NCBI GenBank assembly: GCA_964429355.1
Contig: CAYSCH010000002.1
Span: forward strand, 22,742 to 86,741
Source of the DNA: JAAYAY01 sp964429355
GTDB lineage: Bacteria; Planctomycetota; Planctomycetia; Pirellulales; Thermoguttaceae
Length of the DNA stretch: 64,000 bases
Direction of reading: 5' to 3'
The notes under the pieces: generated by a model
Database searches by the model: none
Seen by the model: only the letters and a program-made list of their open reading frames with translations
Told to the model about the DNA's origin: nothing
Part shown: in pieces, positions 43,001 to 52,240 of the stretch
Numbering within the stretch: position 1 is the stretch's first letter
Layout of the letters: every line of letters starts with the position of its first letter
Translations under genes and position numbers: made by a program

Positions 43001-44419
43001 TCACAACCACGGCGGCATCGGCTTCCCGGTCCTGGCCGACATCGGGGCCGATGCGCACTTCGACCTGAGCGCCGGCCTTGACGGAAGCGCCGCCAGGAGT
43101 CGCTGATTGTACTCCTCCCATTGGCCCATGCCATGTACTACCCGTCCTGCTGGTGGCACGAGAAAAACCTGCTCGGGAGCCGGCTTCTGAGTTTCATCGC
43201 CCAGTCGCAAATGCTGCTGCAGGAACGTCTGCTCCTGCGGCGAGGGCACTCCGCCGCTACGTTCCTCGGATCCCTCGGGCGTTTCAAGCGGAAGCGTTTC
43301 ACCACGCACCCGTTCGATCACCGCTTTGACCAGCGCAGTCATGCTGTGCGGAGCCGTCTCGGGGAGCATCTGCTTGGGATGGGGATACCAGCTCTGTACA
43401 AACCAGCGCGTGGGCCGGCCGCCAGCACACTGATAGGTGTCGACCATCGCCACCGTGTCGCGAAAGAGCCGTTCGTCCGATTCCTGCCCGCCCCGCTCGG
43501 AGTTGACGATCAGGTTGAACGTCAAGCCTTGCTCGCGGGCGAAGTCTTCATAGCTGCGCACCCGCGCGAGCCAATTCACCGACTTCGGGTCCGGCAGTTT
43601 GACCGAAAAGTGTTCGCCCACGAGATAGTCGTAGGGATTGTCGACGGTCACACCGTCCAGCCGGATATCGGCGGCGCGGAACTTCTCCAGTACGATCCGC
43701 ACGACCTGGTCATAGTCCCCGTAGTCCAGGCGTTGCGGCCCGCGTGCGTGATAAGACACATCGCCGCGCCAGCCCCAGTTGGGGAAGTTGGTCAGCAGCC
43801 AGTACTTGATTTCCGGATGAGCTGCCCGGTGCAGTTTCAGCGCGTCGACCAGTTCATCGGCGGCCTTGTCGATCGAATCGAACCGCCGGCCGTCGCGTCG
43901 GTTTTCAGGATGCAAAAGACGCCGGATGGGCCCGTCGAGGTCGAGGTAATCCACCCGGCCTCCCGCCGCATAGAAATTGGCCAGCGCTGCCAATTCGTGT
44001 TGAGCCGACCACTCGCCGGCCGTATCGTCCATTGGCGAGAAATCAAGGCAGCCGCCCAGTTCGACGGCGACTCGGAGATGGTGGGCCCGCACGAAACGCG
44101 CCAGGGGCTGAAGTCGCTCGATTGTTTGTTCCTTGGTTTCCGACCGCTTGCCGTGAAGCTGCCCGACATACAGCTTGATGCCAGTCAGGTGCTGCTTCAC
44201 AAACGGCCACTCGGCGCCGGGCTGTAGCAGCTCCAGGATCCGGTCGCCGGCGCAGAGCCATACTTCGGACTGCCCGACCGGGGGGCCGTCCGCGGGGATG
44301 GGACCTGCCGTCGTGTCCTCAGCCGCCGCCCACCCGCCAAGCGGCAGCAGCAAGGCGACGGTCCATACCAGTCGCCCTGCGGCGGCAGGCATTTGTGCGC
44401 TGCGACAAACTGTGCTCAT
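43001..44419 (-). CDS. secreted TIM-barrel glycosidase-like protein
   Basis: The 472-residue protein has a signal peptide (RLVWTVALLLPLGGWAAAED). The mature part reads as a beta/alpha barrel: FVRAHHLRVAVELGGCLDFS, YAAGGRVDYLDLDGPIRRLL, EIKYWLLTNFPNWGWRGDVS, DIRLDGVTVDNPYDYLVGE and GLTFNLIVNSERGGQESDER. Acidic residues at strand ends (DLDGP, TVDNP, NSERGG) would suit a glycoside hydrolase, but I cannot assign a family. The start has GAGAGGACG before the ATG. It is the first gene of a two-gene minus-strand unit. Confidence 0.65.
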   Translation of the reverse strand: MSTVCRSAQMPAAAGRLVWTVALLLPLGGWAAAEDTTAGPIPADGPPVGQSEVWLCAGDRILELLQPGAEWPFVKQHLTGIKLYVGQLHGKRSETKEQTIERLQPLARFVRAHHLRVAVELGGCLDFSPMDDTAGEWSAQHELAALANFYAAGGRVDYLDLDGPIRRLLHPENRRDGRRFDSIDKAADELVDALKLHRAAHPEIKYWLLTNFPNWGWRGDVSYHARGPQRLDYGDYDQVVRIVLEKFRAADIRLDGVTVDNPYDYLVGEHFSVKLPDPKSVNWLARVRSYEDFAREQGLTFNLIVNSERGGQESDERLFRDTVAMVDTYQCAGGRPTRWFVQSWYPHPKQMLPETAPHSMTALVKAVIERVRGETLPLETPEGSEERSGGVPSPQEQTFLQQHLRLGDETQKPAPEQVFLVPPAGRVVHGMGQWEEYNQRLLAALPSRPALRSKCASAPMSARTGKPMPPWL

Positions 44420-44491
44420 CGTGCGTCCTCTCGATCAGGCGGGGAACCGGCTACCTCGTCTCTTGCGTCTGGCTTCAATATCATACGGGAA

Positions 44492-44695
44492 ATGGACAAC
44501 TTCTCCACCGCCTTGCGCGATAGCGGCGCGGGACGCAGTTCGCCGCGGAACCTCGATTTCCGCCTCATGCCCGACAGCCCCTGTATCGGCAAAGCCTCCG
44601 ACGGCGGCGATATGGGCTGCCGCTACACGCCCGAGATCATGGAACTCTGCCGGATCGCCCTGGAATTGCGAGCCAAGGGGCTGATCAAGTTTTGA
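44492..44695 (+). pseudogene. C-terminal remnant of a right-handed beta-helix protein
   Basis: The frame encodes LDFRLMPDSPCIGKASDGGD followed by MGCRYTPEIMELCRIALE. The pattern L-x-P-x-S-P-C-I-x-x-(G/A)-x-x-G-D is the standard end of secreted parallel beta-helix (pectate-lyase-like) proteins. Nothing upstream in this frame continues the family, so only about the last 68 residues survive. It sits head-to-head with the minus-strand secreted gene pair and may mark the edge of a lost or transferred block. Confidence 0.6.
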
Positions 44696-44751
44696 GTTCT
44701 CATGAAAGATGCGCGCTGTGAATGCCGTGCCGGCGCCGACTGAGGAAGCGA

Positions 44752-45366
44752 CTATCCTCGCTCTTCCTCCTCCGCCCGCTCCCACCGGGCGCGGATACGA
44801 CTCAGCTTGCGCTCGACGGTGCGAACCGTACAATGCTGCTCGACGGCGATCTCCTCATTCGTGAAACCGTCCATCTTCAATGCAGCAACCTCCCGCAATG
44901 ACTGCTCGTCGAGACTCTCGAAAAGCCTTTGGCAGTTCTCCGCGATCATGGCGGCCAGCTCCGGAGTTGGCTCGTTGCCGAGAAACCCTTGAAGACCGGC
45001 CACCTCCTCCTGGTCGGAATTGCCGAGAAAAGCCGATTCGCCGCGGACCTTCCCCCGGCCCCGTTTCTGGGCCCGATGATACCGGGCCTGCATGAGCGCC
45101 TTGTGGGCGGTGATCGTCACGAGCACCTTCCAGAGGTCATGGCGATCGTCGAGTTTCGGGTACCGGCCCGCCGCCACGCCCGAAAAGAAGCTGTTTAGTG
45201 CGCTCAGGGCGACATCTTCTTCGTCGGCGGTCCTGCGGGGCAGGCCATCGAGTTTTGCCCGTGCCAGCCGCATGAGCTTGTCAAAATAGTCCTCCCAAAC
45301 GGCCTGAATGGCCTTCGGATCGCCTTTCGACAGTCCCTGGAGCCATTGGGTGATTTCGTCGTTCAT
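44752..45366 (-). CDS. ECF-type RNA polymerase sigma factor
   Basis: The 204-residue protein belongs to the planctomycete ECF group. Region 2 is EDYFDKLMRLARAKLDGLPR and DEEDVALSALNSFFSG; region 4 ends with the HTH LREVAALKMDGFTNEEIAVE and CTVRTVERKLSRIRARWE. The ATG at 45364-45366 has GGAAGGAT before it. Unlike the first sigma gene in the window there is no kinase gene next to it on the same strand, so its control partner is not visible. Confidence 0.92.
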   Translation of the reverse strand: MNDEITQWLQGLSKGDPKAIQAVWEDYFDKLMRLARAKLDGLPRRTADEEDVALSALNSFFSGVAAGRYPKLDDRHDLWKVLVTITAHKALMQARYHRAQKRGRGKVRGESAFLGNSDQEEVAGLQGFLGNEPTPELAAMIAENCQRLFESLDEQSLREVAALKMDGFTNEEIAVEQHCTVRTVERKLSRIRARWERAEEEERG

Positions 45367-45810
45367 CCGGGCAATCCTTCCGAGGGATAGGTTTTGGAGG
45401 AAAGATTACCCCAGATTTTAGCGACCTTGGTTCTCTTCGCAAGGCTGGGCTGGGGTTGCTTTTCCGCCTCGGATATGGGTGTTTGGGGGCGTTGCCAGCG
45501 GTTTTTCTGGGATTTCTGAAAAGGCGTGTCGGGGTTTGTGCTCGGATTGCACTGGAAGAGGTAGATCACTGATAGACAATTATGCCCGACCGGATACATC
45601 CGGCTCCTGCCGTCCTGTGCGTCGGATATGAAACGACCACGAACTCACGCTCCACCCACACTGTGATGTTTCTGCTAATCCAGTGGCCGACGGCGACTGC
45701 CCAGGTTGCCGCCAGAAGGCATGGGACACTTGTGAAATCCCCACAGAACTGCGTTTCCGATGGGATCGAGGATTCAAGCGAGAAGACTCCTAATCATTGG
45801 TCTGCCAGAC
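45367..45810. other. intergenic region between divergent sigma and VKOR genes
   Basis: This 444-base stretch shows no convincing gene. It should contain the promoter of the sigma gene to the left and that of the VKOR-DsbA gene to the right. Confidence 0.45.
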
Positions 45811-46854
45811 ATGACATGCACACTCAAAACGATCGTCTTTCGAATCACCACTCTTACCGCACTGACCGCGTGTTGTATGAGTTTGCTCGACGACGTTCTG
45901 CCGAGCCCAGTCTTTTGTGGTTTTGGCGCAGGATGCGATGAAACGATTCATTCGCCTTATGGGCGTCTGCTTGGCATACCCTTGCCAGTGGTGGGCCTAT
46001 TGGCTTTTGGCACGTTCTACTGTCTGACATTTCTTTCTGATTTCTCCATTGGCAGACTGCTTGGCGTAGCGGCTGTCATTGCGTGCATCAGTGGTATGGC
46101 GCTGATTCTGATTCAAGTACTTGCTATTGATCAGCTTTGTCCGCTGTGCTTGGTCATTGATGTTGCTGCGGTGATTTTGGGTGGCGTTCAAGTATGTATC
46201 AGAACGCGCCAAGAACAACCAGCGAGACTACCTGCACCTTCGCGATGGCTTTGGGGAATGGCGGGCGTGCTCGCTGTCGGCAGTCCCTTAGTCTGGTCCC
46301 TAGCTAAGCCGATGCCCCCTGTGCCCGAGCACGTTAAGGCACACTGGGTGAGTGGCAGGATCACCGTAGTCGAGGTCACCGATTTCGCGTGTCCCTACTG
46401 CCGTGAAAACCACGTGGCTTTGAACGAAGCCATTAGAAGGAGTGATGTGCGCACAAAATCGATCCTGTTGATTATGCCGTGTAACCAGTCTCCCAGTAGC
46501 TGCCGCGCCGCTCGTGCCTACTACTATGCAAAGATGCAAGGCAAACACAAAGAAATGGCGCAGATGCTGCTTACTGCTAACGATTTGACCGCTGACGCTT
46601 GTGAGAGAATGGCCGAGACCCTGAACATCGACATGGTCCAGTATCGTCAGTGTTTCGCAGAACCCGCTATAGATACACAAATTGAGGAGGTAACCAAGTG
46701 GTTTGAAGGGAGTAAGATTCCCGGTGTGCCTGTTGTCTGGATACAAAGCCAACGCTTGCTTGGCTTACAGTCTCCTGGCTCGTTTCACGCAGCATTGCGT
46801 CGAGCCAAACGGGACTATCCGAACGGGTACCAACCAAAGGCTGATACCGAATGA
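45811..46854 (+). CDS. VKOR-DsbA fusion (disulfide bond formation)
   Basis: The 347-residue protein joins a vitamin K epoxide reductase membrane domain (about 1-150) to a thioredoxin/DsbA-like domain (about 170-345). VKOR signs are the loop Cys pair in FCGFGAGCDE, the SPYGRLLGIPLPVVGLLAF helix and the active CxxC in IDQLCPLCLVIDVA, inside four hydrophobic segments. The DsbA-like part has the CPYC active site in VTDFACPYCRENHVAL and a cis-Pro loop KIPGVPVVWI. The protein should oxidise cysteines in exported proteins and pass electrons to quinone. ATG 45811 is chosen as the start before the first membrane helix. The Cys-rich lipoproteins and zinc-ribbon proteins nearby could be clients, but this is inference. 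Confidence 0.93.
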   Translation: MTCTLKTIVFRITTLTALTACCMSLLDDVLPSPVFCGFGAGCDETIHSPYGRLLGIPLPVVGLLAFGTFYCLTFLSDFSIGRLLGVAAVIACISGMALILIQVLAIDQLCPLCLVIDVAAVILGGVQVCIRTRQEQPARLPAPSRWLWGMAGVLAVGSPLVWSLAKPMPPVPEHVKAHWVSGRITVVEVTDFACPYCRENHVALNEAIRRSDVRTKSILLIMPCNQSPSSCRAARAYYYAKMQGKHKEMAQMLLTANDLTADACERMAETLNIDMVQYRQCFAEPAIDTQIEEVTKWFEGSKIPGVPVVWIQSQRLLGLQSPGSFHAALRRAKRDYPNGYQPKADTE

Positions 46855-46912
46855 TTGACTCGTTCGACGCCAATTTGAATCTTGTGATACCATTCTGCAA
46901 AGGAGAGTTGAG

Positions 46913-47590
46913 ATGTCCAAGTACTACGTTGTCATGAAGTGTTTATCTATTGCCGTGCTGTTGGTCTGTTGTACTTCCTGTGGGCCAGATGGATTAATTT
47001 GCAGGACTATGTATCCATCAGCTTCCACGGAAACGGAACGCCGTTTCTGGGATAACGTAGCAGGACCGTGCAATCGCCGAGTTCCCGTTCATTCAGCCGA
47101 TCCCTCTGAGGCTACGTCAGCAGGAATGACTTCGGAGTTGCACCTAGCCGCCGGTCTAGGCGATATTGCGCGAGTCACCAAGCTCCTAGAACAAGGGGCC
47201 GACGTGAACGCGGGCGGTCCTGCGGCCGGAAACGTGCCCGCTGGCTGCGCGGCATTGATGCTGGCGGCTGCACGAAATCACGAGGACATGGTGAAGTTCC
47301 TGCTGTCACGCGGTGCTGATCCAAATCAATCCGACCAAGGCGGCGGGACGGCGCTGATCTATGCTTCCTGGAAGGGGTACAAGGATACTGTTAGCGTGCT
47401 ACTTGTAGCGGGCGCAGATCCTGATGCTACGACTCGCGACGGCCGTTCAGCACTCAGTGTTGCACGCCAGTCTGGGCACAATGAGGTAGTGACCATATTG
47501 GAAAGCGCCACGAAGGCTCGTATACTGTCAAGGCTGGCCGCGGAACCGGAAGTGAAGCCGGCATCTCGGACAGCGCCGCTCCCCAAGTAG
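46913..47590 (+). CDS. ankyrin-repeat lipoprotein
   Basis: The 225-residue protein starts with a lipoprotein signal (CLSIAVLLVCCTSCG) and carries three to four ankyrin repeats between residues about 70 and 200: TSELHLAAGLGDIARVTKLL, AALMLAAARNHEDMVKFLLS, TALIYASWKGYKDTVSVLLV and SALSVARQSGHNEVVTILES. Ankyrin repeats bind other proteins. GGAGAG stands 8 bases before the ATG. Its stop codon touches the start of a duplicated, broken gene segment; the last residues (EPEVKPASRTAPLPK) may be joined from different sources at that junction. Confidence 0.88.
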   Translation: MSKYYVVMKCLSIAVLLVCCTSCGPDGLICRTMYPSASTETERRFWDNVAGPCNRRVPVHSADPSEATSAGMTSELHLAAGLGDIARVTKLLEQGADVNAGGPAAGNVPAGCAALMLAAARNHEDMVKFLLSRGADPNQSDQGGGTALIYASWKGYKDTVSVLLVAGADPDATTRDGRSALSVARQSGHNEVVTILESATKARILSRLAAEPEVKPASRTAPLPK

Positions 47591-47592
47591 AG

Positions 47593-48195
47593 GTGCCACG
47601 CGAACCGCAGCCCGCACGCGAGTCTGGCGTGCAGCCGAAGGCAAATGGTGAGGAGAACGCGACAGTCGTGGATGCCGGGCAGTTCCACTTCAAAGCTCCT
47701 GCCACATGGACGCGAGCACCTGAGTCGGAAGAGGACGAGCTTAAGCACATGATGCTGGAAGGTGCAAAGCAAATGCTGGACACGGAGAATGGTTCGATGG
47801 AGATCGAGCAGTTTTTCATGTTCAAGACACCGGAGGATTCAATGGTACTCGTCTACAAGATTCTGGTACCTACAACTACAACGATGCCAGTCCACGACTA
47901 TTAGACCGAGTTGAGGGCTATGAACGAAACAAAGTTCGAGTAGGGTCGGCTGGCAGGTATCGTGAAACAGGTGAATAAGATCGAACTCACAGAGGCCAAG
48001 GAACTGAGCGTGCTGGAAACTGAATACATAGCCGTCCAAGGAAAGAACAACCGCACATTGATCTACAACCTTGCCGGTGGTTCCTCGCCCACGTTCACGG
48101 TGGCACTCAGCGCGTTCTTTCCTGAAAACGATGATCACTTTCCCGAAAGTGTCAGGAAGGTTGTAGCATCGGTTGAGTTTGGGAAGTCACCGTAG
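47593..48195 (+). pseudogene. decayed partial copy of the PEGA/DUF1570-type lipoprotein gene at 60.2 kb
   Basis: The translation follows residues about 153-350 of the protein encoded at 60218-62809 almost word for word: VPREPQPARESGVQPKANGE, GSMEIEQFFMFKTPEDSMVL and ENNRTLIYNLAGGSSPTFTV. Two in-frame TAG codons break it, at 47902-47904 (ATG in the intact copy) and 47941-47943 (TAC in the intact copy). All parts stay in one frame. It lacks both the signal peptide and the C-terminal half. The left border falls at the stop codon of the ankyrin gene, so the segment arrived by duplication and then decayed. Confidence 0.9.
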
Positions 48196-48268
48196 TGGAC
48201 AAGCGGGCGGAGGAATTGACGACGCAGTAGCTTCTTCGGAAGAACTCGTTGGTCCGAAAGGAACCCCA

Positions 48269-51200
48269 ATGAAAAGTGTCCATGCGTCAGCGAGCGTTCT
48301 GCTACTGGCCATAGTTTGTGTTTCCGGCTTCTGTGAATGGGAGGATGCGGACTCTCCACTTGAACAAGCACTGCTTCGCCAGAATTGGACAGAGGTAACG
48401 AAGGTGGCTACGGAGTGGAAACGTCTCGATTCAACGGCCGTAGTTCCCAATTGGCTGCTCGGCTACGCGGCATTGGCAACGGGCGACTATGCGTTAGCGA
48501 CCGAATGTTTCTCCAGTTTGGCTGGAAGGGAATCCTCAAAGGCGTTGTGTGATTGGTCGGATGTGTTCGTCAAGGACAACCCAACGAGCGCGATCGCACA
48601 ACTGCTTCGTGGCGATGCACTTGCCCGGCAAGGACAGTATAGTCAGGCCCTCGTCTCGCTTGATGAAGCGGTACGACTCGATCCGGAGAGTTCGCTGATC
48701 TACAACGTCCGAGGCATCGTGCGGGTGTCGACGGACAAGTTTGAGACGGCTGCCACCGACTTTGAGAAGTCCATCTCACTGACTCCGACATTTGTCGATC
48801 CGTTGGTAAATCTGGGCCTCTTACGTTTGATTGAAGGCGATCTGCTGAGTGCGCGTCTTCACCTTGACGTCGCGATTGTTACCGGAGTGAACCACCCGTT
48901 AGCGTACAACGCACGGGGTGTGCTCCATGCTCAATTGCAGTGGTGGCCTGCGTCGGAAACGGATTTCGATAGGGCGAGAGTAGCAGCCCCGGAAATCCCG
49001 TTCCTCCGTGGCAATCTCCAATTGGCAAGCTGGACAAGAGCCAATGAGCAGGTTCGATCATTGCGTCAGGGAAATACTTCCGAGCCCAGAAGTGCGGTGT
49101 CGCGGCTGCAAACGTTCGATCGGCATATTGTGGATATTGGTGAGGCAAAGACGGTCGATGTGATTGTATTTCGGAATACCTCTGAAACGGCGAGTTTGGA
49201 GGGGATTGAGGCCGCATTTCGGGAAGTGATCACTACGTTGACTGTGGAAGTCGCAGGTCGGTCTGCACCCAACTGGAAGCCACATGTCCTGGTTGTCCAG
49301 CCTGGGCCAGGTTCTGATGCGTATATCGAGCGTGAAAACATCGCCAAAATGGCGTTTCTTGCGGGGAAGGATTTTGCGGTTTCTGTGGACTTGAGTAATA
49401 GCTTTAAGAGATCGGCACGCCTTGGTGAGTCATCTGAGGTACGGATTGCCGACGAGGACTCAAGGCGCTTCGAGCGACTGGTTGTTGCTGCAAACCGAGT
49501 GTGCGTTAGACCACCTGATGTGGTACTGGAATCTCACGCGACGCGACTGCTCCTGCGGGGTCAACCTGAATCCGTAACCGTTGCCGATCTCGCTGCGCAA
49601 GGCAAGCTGCATTCGGATTTCCATCTTGGGCGTGTCGTAATGATTGGAGTGCCGATTGCCGGCCAGCGCGTCGACGCGGCCTTCCAGGAACAGCGGATCG
49701 GCAGAGTAGTAGCTATCACTACGCGCCAAGGCGACAGTGTCGGCACCACGCCTGGCCAAGTGCTTGCCGAATCGCTCCTGGGCACTTCGTCAATTCAGGT
49801 CTGGCAGCGCAATCAGACTCCGCCAGCGCACGCTGCGCTTTTCGCTGGGCGATGGCAAGGCAGCCAAGTCAATCCTGTTCCTGAATTGGTTGGTCTTTAC
49901 CTCCGCGGCAGTGATCCGGCCCGTGTTCAGCAGTATGCCGACCAGCTTCGCATTGGGGTGCCGACTGGATATTCTTTTTCGAGTGATTCGCCGGCAGTAC
50001 ATTTCCAGACAACCGCCCTGATACGCCGGGGGCTCACAGATCCTGAGAGGGACGCGGTGTTGGTAGGGGCCAGCGAAAAAGCCGCTGGCGAAATGGTGCA
50101 AGCGATCTACCGAGGTGACTGGCGGGTTCGGCTGGTTCCTCAGACGGACCTGCCCTCGCTGCAGCACATTGCGGTGGCGGAAGGTTTCACGAGAATCCAT
50201 CTGGTTGACACTGGTCCACGGCCAGCCTCTTCGCAGGACAGCGCTTCGTACGAAGGTAGCATGCTGCCGATCGATTTGAATGCGGCACCCGCGCTGCCTG
50301 AATTGCGTTGGGCCGCTCAAGCATGTGATGCCACTAGTAAGGGGATCAAGGTGCTAACCGCGATCACGGAGAACAAGGGTGTTCTCGACAAAGCCGGCGC
50401 AGGGACCGCAATTCTCGGTGCGGTTTTCGAGGACCTACAAGAAGCGGCTGAAGGTCAATCTACAGTTTGGATGCCGCACACGACTGAGGAGGTGGCGAAG
50501 ACATCACTCACGAAAATTCCCTCGTTGGTTGAGCTACTCAAGAGAAAGGGATTGGTAGGGAAGGACTTCAGGGTAGGTCCAGGCTGGGTGCCGAGCGTTG
50601 TCGGCGATTTCACAAGCGCGGCCTTTGTACACATCGGAAGTGGCCAGATCAAGCCGAACCTGGTTGTACGAGGTTACTACCTGCGTGGGCTGATGAAGCT
50701 GTCCTGCTCGGCACTCGGTCTTGTTCTCGGCGGCCAGTATGGCGCCAACATAGGAGGCGCTGTCGGAGCGGTGCTGAGTGATGCTGCGGAAGGGCTTGGC
50801 CGGTGGACAGCTCGCAGATCGGTCCGTCGGCTGGTAGTGGAGTGGTACCTGGAGGAGTTGGAGGCCGCAGAGAAGGCCCATCGCGCACCGAGAACCATGT
50901 CGCAGATGTTCGGCGGGGAATACCTGACAGAACTAGGGTTTGACGAGGACCGGATCGAGGAATTTGACGCAATGGCCGATGAGAGGATTGCTTTCCGCAG
51001 AGCGATCAGGCGAGCCCTTCGGCAGTACGTGGTACGTTATGTTCGCAAAAGGGATGAATTCTGTTGGTGGTGGGGAGGTGGTCCCGGTCCTACACCTATA
51101 TTGTCTGTGGTTGATGATGACCATGATGATGACCATGATGATGACCATGATGATGACCATGATGATGGCGGCCCTCCTCCGCCAGGAGGCCGCGGAGGCA

Positions 51201-52144
51201 ACGATGACGATGGCGGCCCTCCTCCGCCAGGAGGCCGCAGAAGCAACGGCAACAACTACCACGATGACGGCGGTGGTCCACCGAAGAAGCCGCCCCATAA
51301 CGATGCCAACCATTACGATGATCCACCACCTTCCCCAAGCGGAGGTGGTGCGAACTGGAAAGACGATGGCGGTCCTCCTCCGCCGGGTGGCGGTTCGGGT
51401 AAGCGGCCCGGGAATGACGATCCACCTCCTCCAGGCGGTGATTCAAAGAGCAACAATCGCTACGAGGACAACAGCGGCGGGGACCGCCATTCGGACGACG
51501 ACAATCCTCCACCGAACCATCCAGGCGGCGGAAAGTACAAACCGGTCAAGGTGTACACCGATCAGTTCGGCAGGATCGTGGAGGAGTACGGCGACCATCA
51601 GTGGGTCTTCAAGAAGGACGCCCGAGGGCAGATCGTCTCCTTCAAGATCAGGATTCTTATCAACGGCAAGTGGCGGGACCTCGACCTTCCTGACGACGTG
51701 TACTACGACTTACTCGGATTGCTTCAGGCAGGGCACAGCGTTGAGATTGTCGTAATCGCGGTGGGTCACGGCCAGATCATCTATATTTACGTGGATGGAA
51801 AACGCCGGTGGATAATTACGGTTGGCCCAAACGGGCAGATCATAAAGAAAGAACGAGTCGAGGGCGACCAACTCCGCGTGGATGGCTCGGGAGGTAAGCC
51901 AGGCGGCGTAAAGATGCTCGCCGAGGTAAGGCGCAAACAGTATGGCGATTCAGCGGACACCACCGAAGCGTTCGGTGGCATCCAAGCCATCCAGCCGGTC
52001 GAGGAAACGGTCCCAATCGCACCACGGCTGCCACTAACCGCACCGGCAACGCGGATGATGGCCGTACCGCAGTCCCAGGCCTTCTGTTGCCCCTTCCTGC
52101 CATTTTCCGCAATGTCATTTCCCAACAGAAGAGACGCCCAATGA
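48269..52144 (+). CDS. large secreted TPR protein with Asp/His and Pro/Gly-rich region
   Basis: The 1291-residue protein has a signal peptide (MKSVHASASVLLLAIVCVSG), four to five TPR units in residues about 60-270 (GDALARQGQYSQALVSLDEA, VNLGLLRLIEGDLLSARLHL), a large unassigned middle (about 280-930), an Asp/His then Pro/Gly/Asp-rich low-complexity region (about 945-1095) and a short beta-rich C-terminal domain (VYTDQFGRIVEEYGDHQWVF, IYIYVDGKRRWIITVGPNGQ). Glycine-rich hydrophobic residues near 815-840 (ALGLVLGGQYGANIGGAVGA) could insert in a membrane. The ATG 48269 follows AAAGGAA. No enzyme motif was recognised. Confidence 0.78.
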   Translation: MKSVHASASVLLLAIVCVSGFCEWEDADSPLEQALLRQNWTEVTKVATEWKRLDSTAVVPNWLLGYAALATGDYALATECFSSLAGRESSKALCDWSDVFVKDNPTSAIAQLLRGDALARQGQYSQALVSLDEAVRLDPESSLIYNVRGIVRVSTDKFETAATDFEKSISLTPTFVDPLVNLGLLRLIEGDLLSARLHLDVAIVTGVNHPLAYNARGVLHAQLQWWPASETDFDRARVAAPEIPFLRGNLQLASWTRANEQVRSLRQGNTSEPRSAVSRLQTFDRHIVDIGEAKTVDVIVFRNTSETASLEGIEAAFREVITTLTVEVAGRSAPNWKPHVLVVQPGPGSDAYIERENIAKMAFLAGKDFAVSVDLSNSFKRSARLGESSEVRIADEDSRRFERLVVAANRVCVRPPDVVLESHATRLLLRGQPESVTVADLAAQGKLHSDFHLGRVVMIGVPIAGQRVDAAFQEQRIGRVVAITTRQGDSVGTTPGQVLAESLLGTSSIQVWQRNQTPPAHAALFAGRWQGSQVNPVPELVGLYLRGSDPARVQQYADQLRIGVPTGYSFSSDSPAVHFQTTALIRRGLTDPERDAVLVGASEKAAGEMVQAIYRGDWRVRLVPQTDLPSLQHIAVAEGFTRIHLVDTGPRPASSQDSASYEGSMLPIDLNAAPALPELRWAAQACDATSKGIKVLTAITENKGVLDKAGAGTAILGAVFEDLQEAAEGQSTVWMPHTTEEVAKTSLTKIPSLVELLKRKGLVGKDFRVGPGWVPSVVGDFTSAAFVHIGSGQIKPNLVVRGYYLRGLMKLSCSALGLVLGGQYGANIGGAVGAVLSDAAEGLGRWTARRSVRRLVVEWYLEELEAAEKAHRAPRTMSQMFGGEYLTELGFDEDRIEEFDAMADERIAFRRAIRRALRQYVVRYVRKRDEFCWWWGGGPGPTPILSVVDDDHDDDHDDDHDDDHDDGGPPPPGGRGGNDDDGGPPPPGGRRSNGNNYHDDGGGPPKKPPHNDANHYDDPPPSPSGGGANWKDDGGPPPPGGGSGKRPGNDDPPPPGGDSKSNNRYEDNSGGDRHSDDDNPPPNHPGGGKYKPVKVYTDQFGRIVEEYGDHQWVFKKDARGQIVSFKIRILINGKWRDLDLPDDVYYDLLGLLQAGHSVEIVVIAVGHGQIIYIYVDGKRRWIITVGPNGQIIKKERVEGDQLRVDGSGGKPGGVKMLAEVRRKQYGDSADTTEAFGGIQAIQPVEETVPIAPRLPLTAPATRMMAVPQSQAFCCPFLPFSAMSFPNRRDAQ
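51113..51166 (+). repeat. 12-base tandem repeat encoding (DDDH)4
   Basis: GATGATGACCAT is repeated four times in register, followed by a partial fifth copy, encoding Asp-Asp-Asp-His units. It lies in the low-complexity region of the large TPR protein. The copies are identical, which points to recent slippage-type expansion. Confidence 0.9.
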
Positions 52145-52240
52145 ATCCCGTAACCCCACGCTACAGCAGTTAAGCGTTAGAGGAATGTGTGGGACAAGTT
52201 GAGGATTGAGAAGCAATCCCGGTGACGAAAGACTACTGCG

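Noticed and set aside
45580..45777. Minus-strand frame of 65 codons in the sigma-VKOR intergenic region
   Set aside because: No ribosome site, no family and no hydrophobic or structured pattern.
51113..51166. CRISPR-like repeat array
   Set aside because: The units are 12 bases, contiguous without spacers and in frame with a protein; this is a coding tandem repeat.
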